This document shows, one piece after another, positions 15,440-24,612 of a stretch of DNA of 61,441 nucleotides. The translations under genes and the position numbers were made by a program. Within the stretch, counting starts at the first letter, position 1. Each line of letters opens with the position of its first letter. The DNA is from an uncultured Collinsella sp. (GTDB taxonomy: Bacteria; Actinomycetota; Coriobacteriia; Coriobacteriales; Coriobacteriaceae), in NCBI GenBank assembly GCA_959027945.1, contig CAUFRO010000009.1, positions 1-61,441 of the forward strand, read 5' to 3'. Below the pieces are notes generated by a model that was given only the letters and a program-made list of their open reading frames with translations, had not been told where the DNA came from and searched no databases.

Positions 15440-17263
15440 ATGGACGCTGCGATTCAGTACATCTTGTACTTTGCCGTGCTCGTCGTCCTGGCCGTTCCGC
15501 TCGGTCGGTTCATGGCCCATATCATGGATGGTGAGCATACGTTCCTGTCGCCTGTGATTGCTCCTGTGGAGCGTGGCGTCTATCGTCTGCTTCGCATCGA
15601 CGCGGCAGAGCAGATGGGGTGTAGGCGCTATCTGGCGAGCGTGCTGGTCTTTTCGGGGATCGGCCTCGTGGCTCTTGTGGCACTCCAGGCGTTTCAGTCC
15701 CTCTTGCCAGGCAATCCCCAGCACCTGCCGGGTGTGTCATGGGACCTGTCGTTCAATACGGCTGCTTCCTTCATAACCAACACCAACTGGCAGTCCTACT
15801 CCGGTGAGACCACCCTGTCCTACCTTGTGCAGTTCATGGGTCTCACCGTGCAGAACTTCGTTTCCGCCGGCACCGGTATCGCGGTCATGTTCGCGCTGAT
15901 CCGCGGCTTCCGTCAGGTCAAGGAGCAGGGTCTGGGTTCCTTCTGGGTCGACCTCACCCGCACCGTCCTGTATGTGCTCATCCCGCTGAACCTCGTGTTC
16001 GGCATCTGCCTGGCTGCCGGTGGCGTCATCTCCAACTTCCAGCCGGCTCAGAAGGCTGAGCTCGTAGAGCCCGTCGCTGTCCAGCCTAATGCAGACGGCG
16101 GCTGGAGCGTCATCGACGGCGCCGAGATCGAGGGCGACACGGTCAAGGTCGACGGCAAGGTTGTCGAGGGCGCGCGCGTGGTCACCGAGCAGTTCCTGCC
16201 CCAGGGTCCCGCGGCTCCTCAGGTCGCCATCAAGCAGTCCGGCACCAACGGCGGAGGCTTCTTCGGAGTGAACTCCGCTCATCCGTATGAGAACCCCAGT
16301 GCCTTCACCAACATCATCGAGATGACCAGCCTGCTGCTGATCCCGGCCGCCTGTTGCTTCACCTTCGGTATCGGCGTCAAAAACACCAAGCAGGGCAAGG
16401 CCATCTTTGCCGCCATGTTCATCCTGCTGGTGATCTTCGCCGGCATCATCGCCCTCAACGAGCATGCGGGCACCCCGCAGCTGGCAGATGGCGGCGCGGT
16501 CAACATCGAGATGACCGATGGCCAGGCTGGCGGCAACATGGAGGGCAAGGAGAGCCGCTTCGGTATCGCCTCCTCTTCCACCTGGTCCGCTTTCACGACG
16601 GCTGCTTCCAACGGCTCGGTTAACTCCATGCACGACTCCTACACCCCGCTGGGCGGTTTTGTCCAGATGCTCCAGATGGCTCTGGGCGAGGTCGTCTTCG
16701 GCGGCGTGGGCTGCGGCCTGTACGGCATGATCGGCTTCGCCATCCTCACAGTGTTCATCGCCGGCCTCATGGTCGGACGCACGCCTGAGTTCCTGGGCAA
16801 GAAGATCGAGCCGGGCGAGATGCGCTGGGCAGTTGTCCTGTGCCTGGCAACTCCGTTTGCCATTCTGGTGTGTTCGGCCATCGCCTGCATGGTGCCCGGT
16901 CTTGCCGACCAGCTCAACAATGGTGGCGCGCACGGCTTCTCCGAGGTGCTGTATGCCTTCACCTCATGCGGCGGCAACAACGGCTCGGCGTTTGCAGGCA
17001 TGAACTGCAACATTCCCTGGATCAACGTCATGCTCGGCCTCGAGATGCTGTTCGCCCGCTTCATGCCCATCATCGGTACGCTGGCTATCGCCGGCTCGCT
17101 GGCCAAGAAAGGTAAGGTCGCCGAGAGCGCCGGTACCCTGTCTACCACCAACGGCATGTTCGTATTCCTGCTCGTGTTCATCGTTCTGCTGATCGGTGCC
17201 CTGAGCTTCTTCCCGGCCCTGGCGCTTGGCCCCGTTGCCGAGTTCTTCCAGATGATTGCGTAA
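15440..17263 (+). CDS. kdpA: Potassium-transporting ATPase subunit A
   Basis: 607 residues, slightly longer than the E. coli subunit (557) because of an extra segment at about residues 200-260 rich in Gly, Asp and Val. It is the K+-selective, channel-like subunit with about ten membrane helices. Selectivity-filter motifs are seen: TNTNWQSY, GTNGGGFFGVNSAHPYENP and SCGGNNGSAFAGM. It follows kdpF directly and precedes kdpB by 16 nt. Confidence 0.97.
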   Translation: MDAAIQYILYFAVLVVLAVPLGRFMAHIMDGEHTFLSPVIAPVERGVYRLLRIDAAEQMGCRRYLASVLVFSGIGLVALVALQAFQSLLPGNPQHLPGVSWDLSFNTAASFITNTNWQSYSGETTLSYLVQFMGLTVQNFVSAGTGIAVMFALIRGFRQVKEQGLGSFWVDLTRTVLYVLIPLNLVFGICLAAGGVISNFQPAQKAELVEPVAVQPNADGGWSVIDGAEIEGDTVKVDGKVVEGARVVTEQFLPQGPAAPQVAIKQSGTNGGGFFGVNSAHPYENPSAFTNIIEMTSLLLIPAACCFTFGIGVKNTKQGKAIFAAMFILLVIFAGIIALNEHAGTPQLADGGAVNIEMTDGQAGGNMEGKESRFGIASSSTWSAFTTAASNGSVNSMHDSYTPLGGFVQMLQMALGEVVFGGVGCGLYGMIGFAILTVFIAGLMVGRTPEFLGKKIEPGEMRWAVVLCLATPFAILVCSAIACMVPGLADQLNNGGAHGFSEVLYAFTSCGGNNGSAFAGMNCNIPWINVMLGLEMLFARFMPIIGTLAIAGSLAKKGKVAESAGTLSTTNGMFVFLLVFIVLLIGALSFFPALALGPVAEFFQMIA

Positions 17264-17279
17264 AGGAGGGCGCAGATTT

Positions 17280-19334
17280 ATGGCTATGCAAAAAGACATG
17301 ATGGGCCGCGCGGTCCGCGACTCGTTTGCCAAGTTGGATCCTCGCGTCCAGATTCAAAACCCGGTCATGTTCCTGGTGTGGCTTTCCGCCGGCATGACCT
17401 CCGTCCTGGCCGTCGCTTCCATCTTCGGTGTGCAGGACGCGGGTGTGCCCACCTACTATGTGGTCGCCATCGCGGTCATCCTGTGGCTCACAGACCTGTT
17501 CTCGAACTTCGCCGAGGCGCTTGCCGAGGGCCGCGGTAAGGCTCAGGCCGATTCCCTGCGTGCGGCCAAGAAGGATGTCGAGGCCCATCGCATCGAGTCC
17601 GTTGAGGACAAGGAGCACTTCACCGTCGTTCCCGGCACCGAGCTTACGCGCGGCGACCTGGTGATCGTACGCGCCGGCGAGCAGATTCCCGGCGATGGCG
17701 ACGTCATCGAGGGCGCTGCCTCCGTTGACGAGTCCGCCATCACCGGTGAGTCCGCCCCCGTGGTCCGCGAGGCCGGCGGCGACCGCTCTGCCGTTACCGG
17801 CGGTACCGCGGTGCTGTCCGATTGGATCATCGTCAAGATCTCCAGTGAGCCCGGCCAGAGCTTCCTGGACAAGATGATCGCGATGGTCGAGGGTGCCGCG
17901 CGCAAGAAGACCCCTAACGAGATCGCTCTGGAGATCTTCCTGGTGGCCCTCTCCATCGTCTTTATCCTGGTCACGCTGGCCCTGTATTGTTACTCCTGCT
18001 TCTCGGCCGGTCTTAACGACATGGTCAACCCCACGGCCGTGACCACGCTCGTGGCACTGCTCGTGTGCCTGGCTCCCACTACCATCGGCGCCCTTCTGTC
18101 CGCCATCGGCATCGCCGGCATGAGCCGTCTGAACGAGGCCAACGTGCTGGCCATGTCCGGCCGCGCCATCGAGGCCGCCGGCGACGTCGACATCCTCATG
18201 CTCGACAAGACCGGCACCATCACCCTGGGTAACCGCCAAGCCGCCGAGTTCATCCCGGTCGATGGCGTCGATCCCGCGGAGCTGGCCGATGCCGCCCAGC
18301 TTTCCTCGCTGGCCGACGAGACCCCCGAGGGTCGTTCCATCGTCGTGCTCGCCAAGGAGCAGTTCGGTCTGCGCGGTCGCACGCTCGAGGATAAGGGTAT
18401 GGAGTTCATCCCCTTCACCGCGGCAACGCGCATGTCCGGTGTGAACTACGAGGGCAATGAGATCCGCAAGGGCGCTGCCGATTCCGTGCGCACCTATGTG
18501 GAGGCAGCTGGCGGCGTGTTCTCCCAGGAGTGCGACGAGGCCGTCGAGCGCATCGCCAAGGCCGGCGGCACCCCGCTGGTCGTGACCAAGAACTGTCGCG
18601 TGCTGGGCGTTGTGTACCTCAAGGACATCATCAAGTCCGGCGTTAAGGAGAAGTTCGCCGACCTGCGCAAGATGGGCATCAAGACCATCATGGTGACGGG
18701 CGACAACCCGCTCACCGCCGCGGCAATCGCCGCCGAGGCCGGCGTTGACGACTTCCTGGCCGAGGCCACCCCTGAAGGCAAGCTCGAGAAGATCCGCGAG
18801 TTCCAGCGTGAGGGGCACCTGGTCGCCATGACCGGTGACGGCACCAACGACGCGCCCGCTCTGGCCCAGGCCGACGTCGCCGTGGCCATGAACACGGGCA
18901 CCCAGGCTGCCAAGGAGGCCGGCAACATGGTCGACCTCGACTCCAGCCCCACCAAGCTCATCGAGGTCGTGCGTATCGGCAAGCAGCTGCTCATGACCCG
19001 CGGTTCGCTCACGACCTTCTCGGTGGCCAACGACATGGCGAAGTACTTCGCTATCATCCCGGCCCTGTTCTCGCCGATCTACCCGGGCCTTGGCGCGCTC
19101 AACATCCTTGGTCTGGCAAGCCCGCTGTCCGCGGTTCTTTCGGCCATCATCTATAACGCGCTCGTTATCGTCGCGCTGATCCCGGCCGCGCTGAAGGGCG
19201 TTAAGTACCGCGAGGTCCCGTCCGGACAGCTGCTGACCCACAACCTGCTCGTGTGGGGTCTGGGCGGCATCGTTGCCCCGTTCGTATTCATCAAGCTCAT
19301 CGACATGCTGCTCGCGTTCTGCGGCATTATGTAA
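17280..19334 (+). CDS. kdpB: Potassium-transporting ATPase subunit B
   Basis: 684 residues, the P-type ATPase that powers K+ import. The phosphorylation motif DKTGT has its Asp at residue 309. The TGES motif (SAITGESAPVV) and the hinge GDGTNDAPALAQADVAVAM are intact. The ATG at 17280 has AAAGGAGGG upstream; an in-frame start at 17256 would overlap that site. It is the third gene of kdpFABC and kdpC starts 12 nt after the stop. Confidence 0.98.
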   Translation: MAMQKDMMGRAVRDSFAKLDPRVQIQNPVMFLVWLSAGMTSVLAVASIFGVQDAGVPTYYVVAIAVILWLTDLFSNFAEALAEGRGKAQADSLRAAKKDVEAHRIESVEDKEHFTVVPGTELTRGDLVIVRAGEQIPGDGDVIEGAASVDESAITGESAPVVREAGGDRSAVTGGTAVLSDWIIVKISSEPGQSFLDKMIAMVEGAARKKTPNEIALEIFLVALSIVFILVTLALYCYSCFSAGLNDMVNPTAVTTLVALLVCLAPTTIGALLSAIGIAGMSRLNEANVLAMSGRAIEAAGDVDILMLDKTGTITLGNRQAAEFIPVDGVDPAELADAAQLSSLADETPEGRSIVVLAKEQFGLRGRTLEDKGMEFIPFTAATRMSGVNYEGNEIRKGAADSVRTYVEAAGGVFSQECDEAVERIAKAGGTPLVVTKNCRVLGVVYLKDIIKSGVKEKFADLRKMGIKTIMVTGDNPLTAAAIAAEAGVDDFLAEATPEGKLEKIREFQREGHLVAMTGDGTNDAPALAQADVAVAMNTGTQAAKEAGNMVDLDSSPTKLIEVVRIGKQLLMTRGSLTTFSVANDMAKYFAIIPALFSPIYPGLGALNILGLASPLSAVLSAIIYNALVIVALIPAALKGVKYREVPSGQLLTHNLLVWGLGGIVAPFVFIKLIDMLLAFCGIM

Positions 19335-19346
19335 GTGGAGGTTTGT

Positions 19347-19937
19347 ATGTTCAAAGGTGTTGCATCGCGCGCACTGGGCGTGTTCGCGCTGTTTACCGTT
19401 GTCTGCGGCCTGGGCTATACGCTCGTCGTGACCGGCATCGCCCAGGTTGCGTTCCCGTACCAGGCGAACGGATCGCTCATTACGGTCGACGACAAGATCG
19501 TGGGCTCCGAGCTGATCGGCCAGAACTTCGAGGATGAGGACCACATGTGGGGCCGCATCCAGAACGTGACTATCGTCGAGGGGGAGGACGGTGGGCTCAT
19601 GGCCTACGGCACCCCGTCCAATTTGTCCCCGGCGAGTGAGGAGTACCGGCAGCTTGTGGACGCGCGCGTCGAGAAGATTCGCGCCTCCAACCCCGATGCC
19701 GATATGGACGCTGTGCCCGTCGACCTGGTGACGTGTTCCGGCTCAGGCCTCGACCCGGAGATCTCCCCCGATGCCGCCGAGTACCAGGTCCCGCGCCTGG
19801 CGAAGGCCACGGGCAAGAGCGAAGGCGAGGTGCGCGAGATCATCGCCCAGTGCACCAAGGGCCGTTTCCTCGGCGTCTTCGGCGAGCCCACGGTCAACGT
19901 GCTCAAGGTGAACCTTATGCTGGACGGCGCACTGTAG
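19347..19937 (+). CDS. kdpC: Potassium-transporting ATPase subunit C
   Basis: 196 residues with one N-terminal membrane helix (about 8-30) and a soluble domain. Family motifs are GSLI, GSELIGQNF and SGSGLDPEISPDAAEYQVPRLAKA (read in parts). KdpC stabilises the A-B complex and aids ATP binding. The ATG at 19347 follows GTGGAGG. The stop lies 17 bp before the right direct repeat. Confidence 0.96.
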   Translation: MFKGVASRALGVFALFTVVCGLGYTLVVTGIAQVAFPYQANGSLITVDDKIVGSELIGQNFEDEDHMWGRIQNVTIVEGEDGGLMAYGTPSNLSPASEEYRQLVDARVEKIRASNPDADMDAVPVDLVTCSGSGLDPEISPDAAEYQVPRLAKATGKSEGEVREIIAQCTKGRFLGVFGEPTVNVLKVNLMLDGAL

Positions 19938-19954
19938 GTGAGGGAGTGGCGGAT

Positions 19955-20067
19955 GAGGGCATGACTGACTATCTGAGCCCTCAATTCCACTCCGCCCATC
20001 AGTTGCGGTGGAATACGGACTGTTTTGCCTGTCAAAAGTCTTATCTACTCCGTATTCCACCGCAACT
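19955..20067 (+). repeat. 113-bp direct repeat, right copy, with terminator hairpin
   Basis: Partner of 11546-11658. Its first part still spells EGMTDYLSP in the frame matching the EGMTTYLGL end of the GltD-like gene, though no gene is there. The hairpin at 20001-20067 has perfect 19-bp arms AGTTGCGGTGGAATACGGA and TCCGTATTCCACCGCAACT and is followed by TTTTTT, so it works as the kdpC terminator. Confidence 0.85.
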
Positions 20068-20185
20068 TTTTTGTGAGGGTCGGGATTGAAGGTGGGGAGT
20101 GCGAGCGAGTGCGAATGCGGCGGATACTGATACGATAGGTACGTTAGCAACTGCCGCCGAGCGGCTCAAACGAAAGGAAGCCTGT

Positions 20186-22135
20186 ATGGAGTCATCCGCC
20201 TACCCGATGCTCTTTAGCCCGATCAAGGTCGGTACGACCGAGGTCAAGAACCGCGTCTTTATGCCGCCGGTGTCCACCAACCTGGCCGATCACGGCTATG
20301 TGACCGACGACTTGGTCGATCATTACCGTGCCCGCGCCAAGGGCGGCGTGGGCCTCATCATTACCGAGGTCGTGACGGTCGAGCCCACCTATACCTATCT
20401 GCCGGGTGACATGTGCTGCTACGACGACACGTTTATCCCCGGCTGGGAAAAGCTCGCCGCAGCCGTCCACGAGTACGGCTGCAAGATCATGCCGCAGCTC
20501 TTCCACCCCGCCTACATGGCCTTTAACATTCCGGGCACGCCGCGCCTGATCGCTCCGTCCTTTGTGGGCCCGTCCTATGCCCGCGAGGCGCCGCGCCCCA
20601 TCACGGTCGATGAGATTCACGAGCTCACGCATCAGTTTGGCGACGCTGCCGTGCGTATGCAGAAGGCCGGTGTCGATGGCGTCGAGGTCCATGCGGCGCA
20701 CGCCCACGGTATGCTCGGCGGCTTTTTGACTCCGCTCTATAACAAACGCACCGACGAGTACGGCGGCTCGCTCGACGCCCGCATGCGCTTCTTGCTCGAG
20801 GTCATCGCCGAGATTCGCGAGCGCTGCGGCAAGGACTTCATCATCGACGTCCGTATCTCGGGCGATGAGTACACCGATGGCGGCCTGACCCTCAACGACA
20901 TGATCTACGTCTCGCGTCGCCTGGAGAAAGCCGGCGTCGACATGATCCACGTGTCGGGCGGTACTACCATCAAGCGCGGCTCCGCGATTCCCGCCGCCGG
21001 TACGCAGCAGGCCTCGCATGCCGCCTGCTCGCGTGAGATCAAGAAGCATGTGAACATTCCCGTCGCCACGGTCGGCCGCATCAACGAGGCATGGATTGCC
21101 GAGGAGCTGATCGAGGACGGTGCTGCCGATATCTGCATGATGGGCCGCGCCAATCTGTGCGATGCCGAGTTCTGCAACAAGGCTGCTGCCGGCAACGCCG
21201 ACGACATCCGCCCCTGCATCGGTTGCCTGCGCTGCCTGAACGGCATCATGTTCGGCAAGCGCATCTCCTGCACCGTCAACCCGGACGTGGAGCGCGACGA
21301 GGCTGGCTACGAGCCTGCCGCCGAGGCCAAGAACGTACTCGTTGTGGGTGCTGGTCCTGCGGGTATGGAGGCAGCCTACATTGCCGCCAAGCGCGGTCAT
21401 AACGTGGTGCTCGTGGATAAACAGGACGAACCGGGTGGCGAGATGCGCATCGCGGCCGTGCCGCCGGCAAAGCAGGAGCTCACCCGCGTGATCAAGTACC
21501 AGTATCGCCGCCTGGCCGAGGCGGGCGTGAAGTGCATATTTGGCACCGAGCTTACTGCCGAGGACATTCAGCGCGACTACGCGGGTTATGAGGTTGTCCT
21601 GGCTTATGGCGCCGAGCCCATCGCTCCGGCCTTCATGCAGGGCTTTAAGCAGGTTATGACGGCCGACGACCTGCTGGGCGGCAAGGCTTTCCCGGGTAAG
21701 AAGATCGTCATCGTGGGCGGCGGCACCGTCGGTTGCGAGACGGCAGATTACCTGGCCCCGCTGGTCAACGACCTGTCGCCGGCCAACCGTGATGTCACTG
21801 TTATCGAGATGACCAAGACGCTCGCCGCCAACGAGGGTGGTGCCGGTCGCGCGGTTCTCATCACGCGCATGCTCTCCAAGGGCGTTCACGTGCTGACCGA
21901 GGCCAAGGTGACCGAGATTACCGAGGACACTATCAGCTACGAGAAGGATGGCGAGGTCCACACCATCGCCGATGCCGATACGCTGGTGCTTGCCATGGGC
22001 TATCGTCCCAACACCAAGTTGGCCGACGACCTTGCCGCCGCTGGCGTTGCTGTCCACGTGCTGGGCGACGCCAACAAGTGCGGCAATATCCGCGACGCCA
22101 TTGGCGATGGCTACAAGGTTGCCTGCGAGCTCTAG
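20186..22135 (+). CDS. Old-yellow-enzyme family Fe-S flavoprotein (2,4-dienoyl-CoA/enoate reductase type)
   Basis: 649 residues. The N-terminal TIM barrel (about 1-330) binds FMN. The Cys cluster CIGCLRCLNGIMFGKRISC (about 343-361) binds 4Fe-4S. The C-terminal half has FAD and NAD(P) sites GAGPAGMEAA (about 386) and GGGTVGCETA (about 513). This is the FadH/BaiCD/enoate reductase plan: NAD(P)H reduces a conjugated C=C bond. The substrate cannot be told; in gut anaerobes relatives act on enoates, dienoyl-CoA and bile-acid intermediates. CGAAAGGAAG precedes the ATG. It stands between the kdp locus and the uronate genes with no obvious operon partner. Confidence 0.9.
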   Translation: MESSAYPMLFSPIKVGTTEVKNRVFMPPVSTNLADHGYVTDDLVDHYRARAKGGVGLIITEVVTVEPTYTYLPGDMCCYDDTFIPGWEKLAAAVHEYGCKIMPQLFHPAYMAFNIPGTPRLIAPSFVGPSYAREAPRPITVDEIHELTHQFGDAAVRMQKAGVDGVEVHAAHAHGMLGGFLTPLYNKRTDEYGGSLDARMRFLLEVIAEIRERCGKDFIIDVRISGDEYTDGGLTLNDMIYVSRRLEKAGVDMIHVSGGTTIKRGSAIPAAGTQQASHAACSREIKKHVNIPVATVGRINEAWIAEELIEDGAADICMMGRANLCDAEFCNKAAAGNADDIRPCIGCLRCLNGIMFGKRISCTVNPDVERDEAGYEPAAEAKNVLVVGAGPAGMEAAYIAAKRGHNVVLVDKQDEPGGEMRIAAVPPAKQELTRVIKYQYRRLAEAGVKCIFGTELTAEDIQRDYAGYEVVLAYGAEPIAPAFMQGFKQVMTADDLLGGKAFPGKKIVIVGGGTVGCETADYLAPLVNDLSPANRDVTVIEMTKTLAANEGGAGRAVLITRMLSKGVHVLTEAKVTEITEDTISYEKDGEVHTIADADTLVLAMGYRPNTKLADDLAAAGVAVHVLGDANKCGNIRDAIGDGYKVACEL

Positions 22136-22190
22136 CCAACCCCTTGGTGCATGGGGGACCTGTCTCCGCGGCGTCAGTCGGTAAATAGCA

Positions 22191-22231
22191 AAAAGCGACG
22201 GCCGTCCCGTACGTGGGACGGCCGTCGCTTG
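22191..22231 (-). terminator. Terminator for the DhuI-like gene
   Basis: A perfect 15-bp stem (AGCGACGGCCGTCCC and its complement) around a 6-nt loop. On the minus strand it is followed by TTTTT; on the plus strand the T run is short. Confidence 0.85.
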
Positions 22232-22255
22232 CGTTAGTTGCAATAAGTCGTGCGA

Positions 22256-22897
22256 TTAGAGCCCCAGGAGCTCCTTAACCTTGGCGATGATGGTCTCGTC
22301 GGTGGCGTTGGCAAAGAAGTACTCCTGGAAGTGCTCGCCGGCAAGTGCGCCCTTCACCAGGTCCTGATCGATCTCGCCCAGGACGTCGACGAGCGGACGC
22401 ATGGTCACAGCGCGCACGCCGTCGAGGATCTTCTTGTTACGCTGCTCGGGCTCAACACGCTCGGCGGGGTAGCCGTTGCCCGAACCAAAGCCAAAGAGCT
22501 TCTCGAAGGTGTACTCAAGGTTGAGCTCCTGGCCCCAGCCGTTCTTAAGAGCGAAGGGCATGGCAACGGCGTTGCCGTCGTTGACCTAGGCAAAGGTGTA
22601 GGCGTCGAGCGGGTCGGCAACGTGGCCGCACAGCACGCCGGGGAAGGAGTTGCAGGCGAGCATGGCGCCCTCGCCGGTGCCGCAGCCGGTCACGACGTAG
22701 TCGGCAGCACCGGAGTTCAGCAGCACGGCGGCAAGGATGCCGTTCTGCACGTAGGTGAGGGGCTTGGAGTCGGCGTCGGCATACATACCATAGTTAAAGA
22801 CGGTGTGCCCCATGGGCTCGACAACCTTCTTAAGGGCAGCCTCGATCATGGGGTTCTTGGAGTTCTGAGAGTTCTCATTGATCAGAGCGATTTTCAT
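22256..22897 (-). pseudogene. RpiB/LacAB-like isomerase (DhuI type) interrupted by an in-frame amber codon
   Basis: 22897-22589 encodes 103 residues, then TAG (minus strand, 22588-22586), then the same frame continues to 22256. Read through, it is a 213-residue protein of the RpiB/LacA/LacB fold with GCGTGEG and the GNAVAMP block. The stop falls in YTFA-stop-VNDGNA, where a Gln is expected, so CAG to TAG again explains it. Relatives paired with an SDR dehydrogenase, as here, are 4-deoxy-L-threo-5-hexosulose-uronate ketol-isomerases (DhuI) acting on unsaturated uronates from glycosaminoglycans. That assignment rests on family and neighbour. AAAGGTAATTC precedes the ATG. The dhuD-like gene lies upstream on the same strand with a hairpin between. 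Confidence 0.8.
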
Positions 22898-22921
22898 TGC
22901 GAATTACCTTTCTATTTCTAA

Positions 22922-22987
22922 CTTGCGGTGAAATACGGACTGTTTTGCCTGATAGAAGCCAAAACCAATCCTTATCTCACCGCAACT
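22922..22987. repeat. Hairpin element of the TTGCGGTGAAATA family (copy 3)
   Basis: Arms TTGCGGTGAAATA and TTATCTCACCGCAA around the common middle segment ACGGACTGTTTTGCCTG. It lies between the dhuD-like and dhuI-like genes. Confidence 0.8.
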
Positions 22988-23037
22988 CAAATGAAAAACG
23001 AGTGGATGAAACCTGATATGGGCAGTTGCGGCGACGC

Positions 23038-23847
23038 TTATTGAGGCTGCTTTCCAATGTATGCGAGGATTCCACCGTCGACATAGAGGATGTGGCCGTT
23101 GACGAAGTTCGATGCATCGGAAGCCAAGAACACGGCGGGGCCCTTCAGGTCCTCGGGCGTGCCCCAACGGGCTGCTGGCGTCTTGGCAATGATGAACTGG
23201 TCAAACGGGTGGCGGCTGCCGTCGGGCTGCGTCTCGCGCAGCGGTGCGGTCTGCGGCGTGGCGATGTAGCCGGGTCCAATGCCGTTGCACTGGATATTGG
23301 CCTCGCCAAACTCCGAGCAGATGTTCTTGGTGAGCATCTTGAGTCCGCCCTTGGCCGCGGCATAGCCGGCGATGGTCTCGCGGCCCAGCTCGCTCATCAT
23401 CGAGCAGATGTTGATGATCTTGCCGTGGCCCTTGGCGATCATGCCGGGCAGGCAGGCCTTGGACACGATAAACGGTGCGTTGAGGTCAATATCGACGACG
23501 CGGCGGAAGTCCTCGGCGCTCATGTCGAGCATCGGGGTGCGCTGGATAACGCCGGCGTTGTTGACCAGGATGTCGGGCGTGGTGCCAAAGTCGGCCTCGA
23601 TCTTGGCGATGAGCTCGGCAACGACGGCCTCGTCGGTGACGTCTGCCACGTAACCATGAGCCTCAAAGCCCAGCTCGCGGTAGTGCTTCTCGGCCTCGGC
23701 TACCTTGTCGGCGTGACGTGCGTTAAAGGCGATCTTGGCGCCAGCCTCTCCGAGCGCCTCGGCGATAGCCATGCCAATGCCATAGGTGGCGCCGGTTACC
23801 AGTGCGACCTTGCCGTCCAGACGGAAGCTGTCCATAAGATCAGACAT
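23038..23847 (-). CDS. Short-chain dehydrogenase, KduD/DhuD type
   Basis: 269 residues of the classical SDR fold: cofactor site TGATYGIGMA (about 17), NNAG, and the catalytic YAAAKGG (Tyr-x-x-x-Lys). It resembles 2-dehydro-3-deoxy-D-gluconate 5-dehydrogenase (KduD/DhuD), which reduces 2,5-diketo-3-deoxygluconate to KDG with NAD(P)H. The ATG at 23847 was chosen for GAAAGGATCGCT just before it. The operator AGGTGAACGTTCACTT about 104 bp upstream matches those before uxaC, tying it to the hexuronate LacI regulator. It is first in an operon with the broken dhuI-like gene. Confidence 0.9.
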   Translation of the reverse strand: MSDLMDSFRLDGKVALVTGATYGIGMAIAEALGEAGAKIAFNARHADKVAEAEKHYRELGFEAHGYVADVTDEAVVAELIAKIEADFGTTPDILVNNAGVIQRTPMLDMSAEDFRRVVDIDLNAPFIVSKACLPGMIAKGHGKIINICSMMSELGRETIAGYAAAKGGLKMLTKNICSEFGEANIQCNGIGPGYIATPQTAPLRETQPDGSRHPFDQFIIAKTPAARWGTPEDLKGPAVFLASDASNFVNGHILYVDGGILAYIGKQPQ

Positions 23848-23950
23848 AGCGATCCTTTCAAAAGAAACGTTCATCTATATAAGTCTTGCTTTTCATACAA
23901 GGTCAGTATAGGAGAAGAGGATGATTTAAAAATCAGATTCTCCTAAAATC

Positions 23951-23966
23951 AGGTGAACGTTCACTT
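23951..23966. promoter_or_regulatory. LacI-type operator upstream of the dhuD-like gene
   Basis: AGGTGAACGTTCACTT, 15 of 16 positions identical to operator 1 of uxaC. A minus-strand TATACT lies at 23905-23910 between it and the gene, in a plausible -10 position. Confidence 0.75.
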
Positions 23967-24007
23967 TTAAAAGGTAAACGGTGATTTCGCCCTTGCCGCG
24001 CGGACGT

Positions 24008-24380
24008 TTATTCGCTCTGTTCCTGCGTGCCCTCTGCGATCATGTTACGGTTATACACCAGGTGCAGATACATCGCGTCGTGCGCGGCGGTGGGATTGCG
24101 CGAGGCGATGGCGTCGGCCACATCGCGGTGCGTGCGGATAGTTTCCTCGACGAGCTTTTTTCCGGTCACGTCGATAAAGAGGGGGACGGATGCCTTGAGC
24201 ACGCCCATCAGGCGGGGAACGACGAGGTTTCCGGAGCTCTCGGCAATGGCATTGTGGAACGCGGTGTCGGCGGCGGAGTAATCCTCACCGGCCTCGGCCA
24301 GGCGCTCGGATTCGTCGCAGAGCTCTTTGATACAGACGACCTGGTCGTTGGTTGCGTGCTCGGCCGCCATGCGTGCCATC
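24008..24380 (-). pseudogene. Remnant of a GntR/FCD regulator (C-terminal domain only)
   Basis: From about RMAAEHATNDQVV to the stop this frame is a clean FCD effector domain (about 120 residues, with DTAFHNAIAESSGN and the HRDVADAI block). The N-terminal winged helix is missing. Immediately beyond, the minus-strand frame has no family meaning, and the plus strand instead encodes the end of a GntP permease. The regulator has therefore lost its DNA-binding half through a deletion with a breakpoint near 24380. Confidence 0.8.
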
Positions 24381-24548
24381 TGCGGCGGCGCCACGGCCCT
24401 CTCGCACGTCAACGATGCCGGTTTTTGGATGTGCTCCTCGTTCCTGGAGATTGACGAGAAGACCACCCTCAAGTCCTGGACCGTTATGGAGACGCTCATC
24501 GGCCTTTCGGGTCTTGCCTGCGCCCTGGTGATTTCGTTCTTCGCCTAG
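24381..24548 (+). pseudogene. Remnant of a GntP family gluconate permease (C-terminal end only)
   Basis: About 55 codons reading GGATALSHVNDAGFW through LKSWTVMETLIG to a hydrophobic end and TAG. This is the characteristic end of GntP-type gluconate/H+ symporters, normally about 440 residues. The rest is gone. It abuts the truncated gntR at the same point, in the opposite orientation, as expected if one deletion removed the 5' halves of two divergent genes and their shared promoter. Confidence 0.8.
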
Positions 24549-24612
24549 TTCGCGTAGCTAAGCATCTTTTGCCGAGCGCATCGCTCGGTGCCCATTTACA
24601 CCTGATTCATTA

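Noticed and set aside
7070..22897. Genome-wide recoding of TAG to glutamine, suggested by the two in-frame amber codons
   Set aside because: Many intact genes here end properly at TAG (first feoA, uxaA, kdpC, the enoate-reductase-like gene, the IlvD/Edd gene, htrA, ligA, the GlnR-like gene, the HAD gene), each with the expected family length. Global reassignment is therefore unlikely; local suppression or mutation remains.
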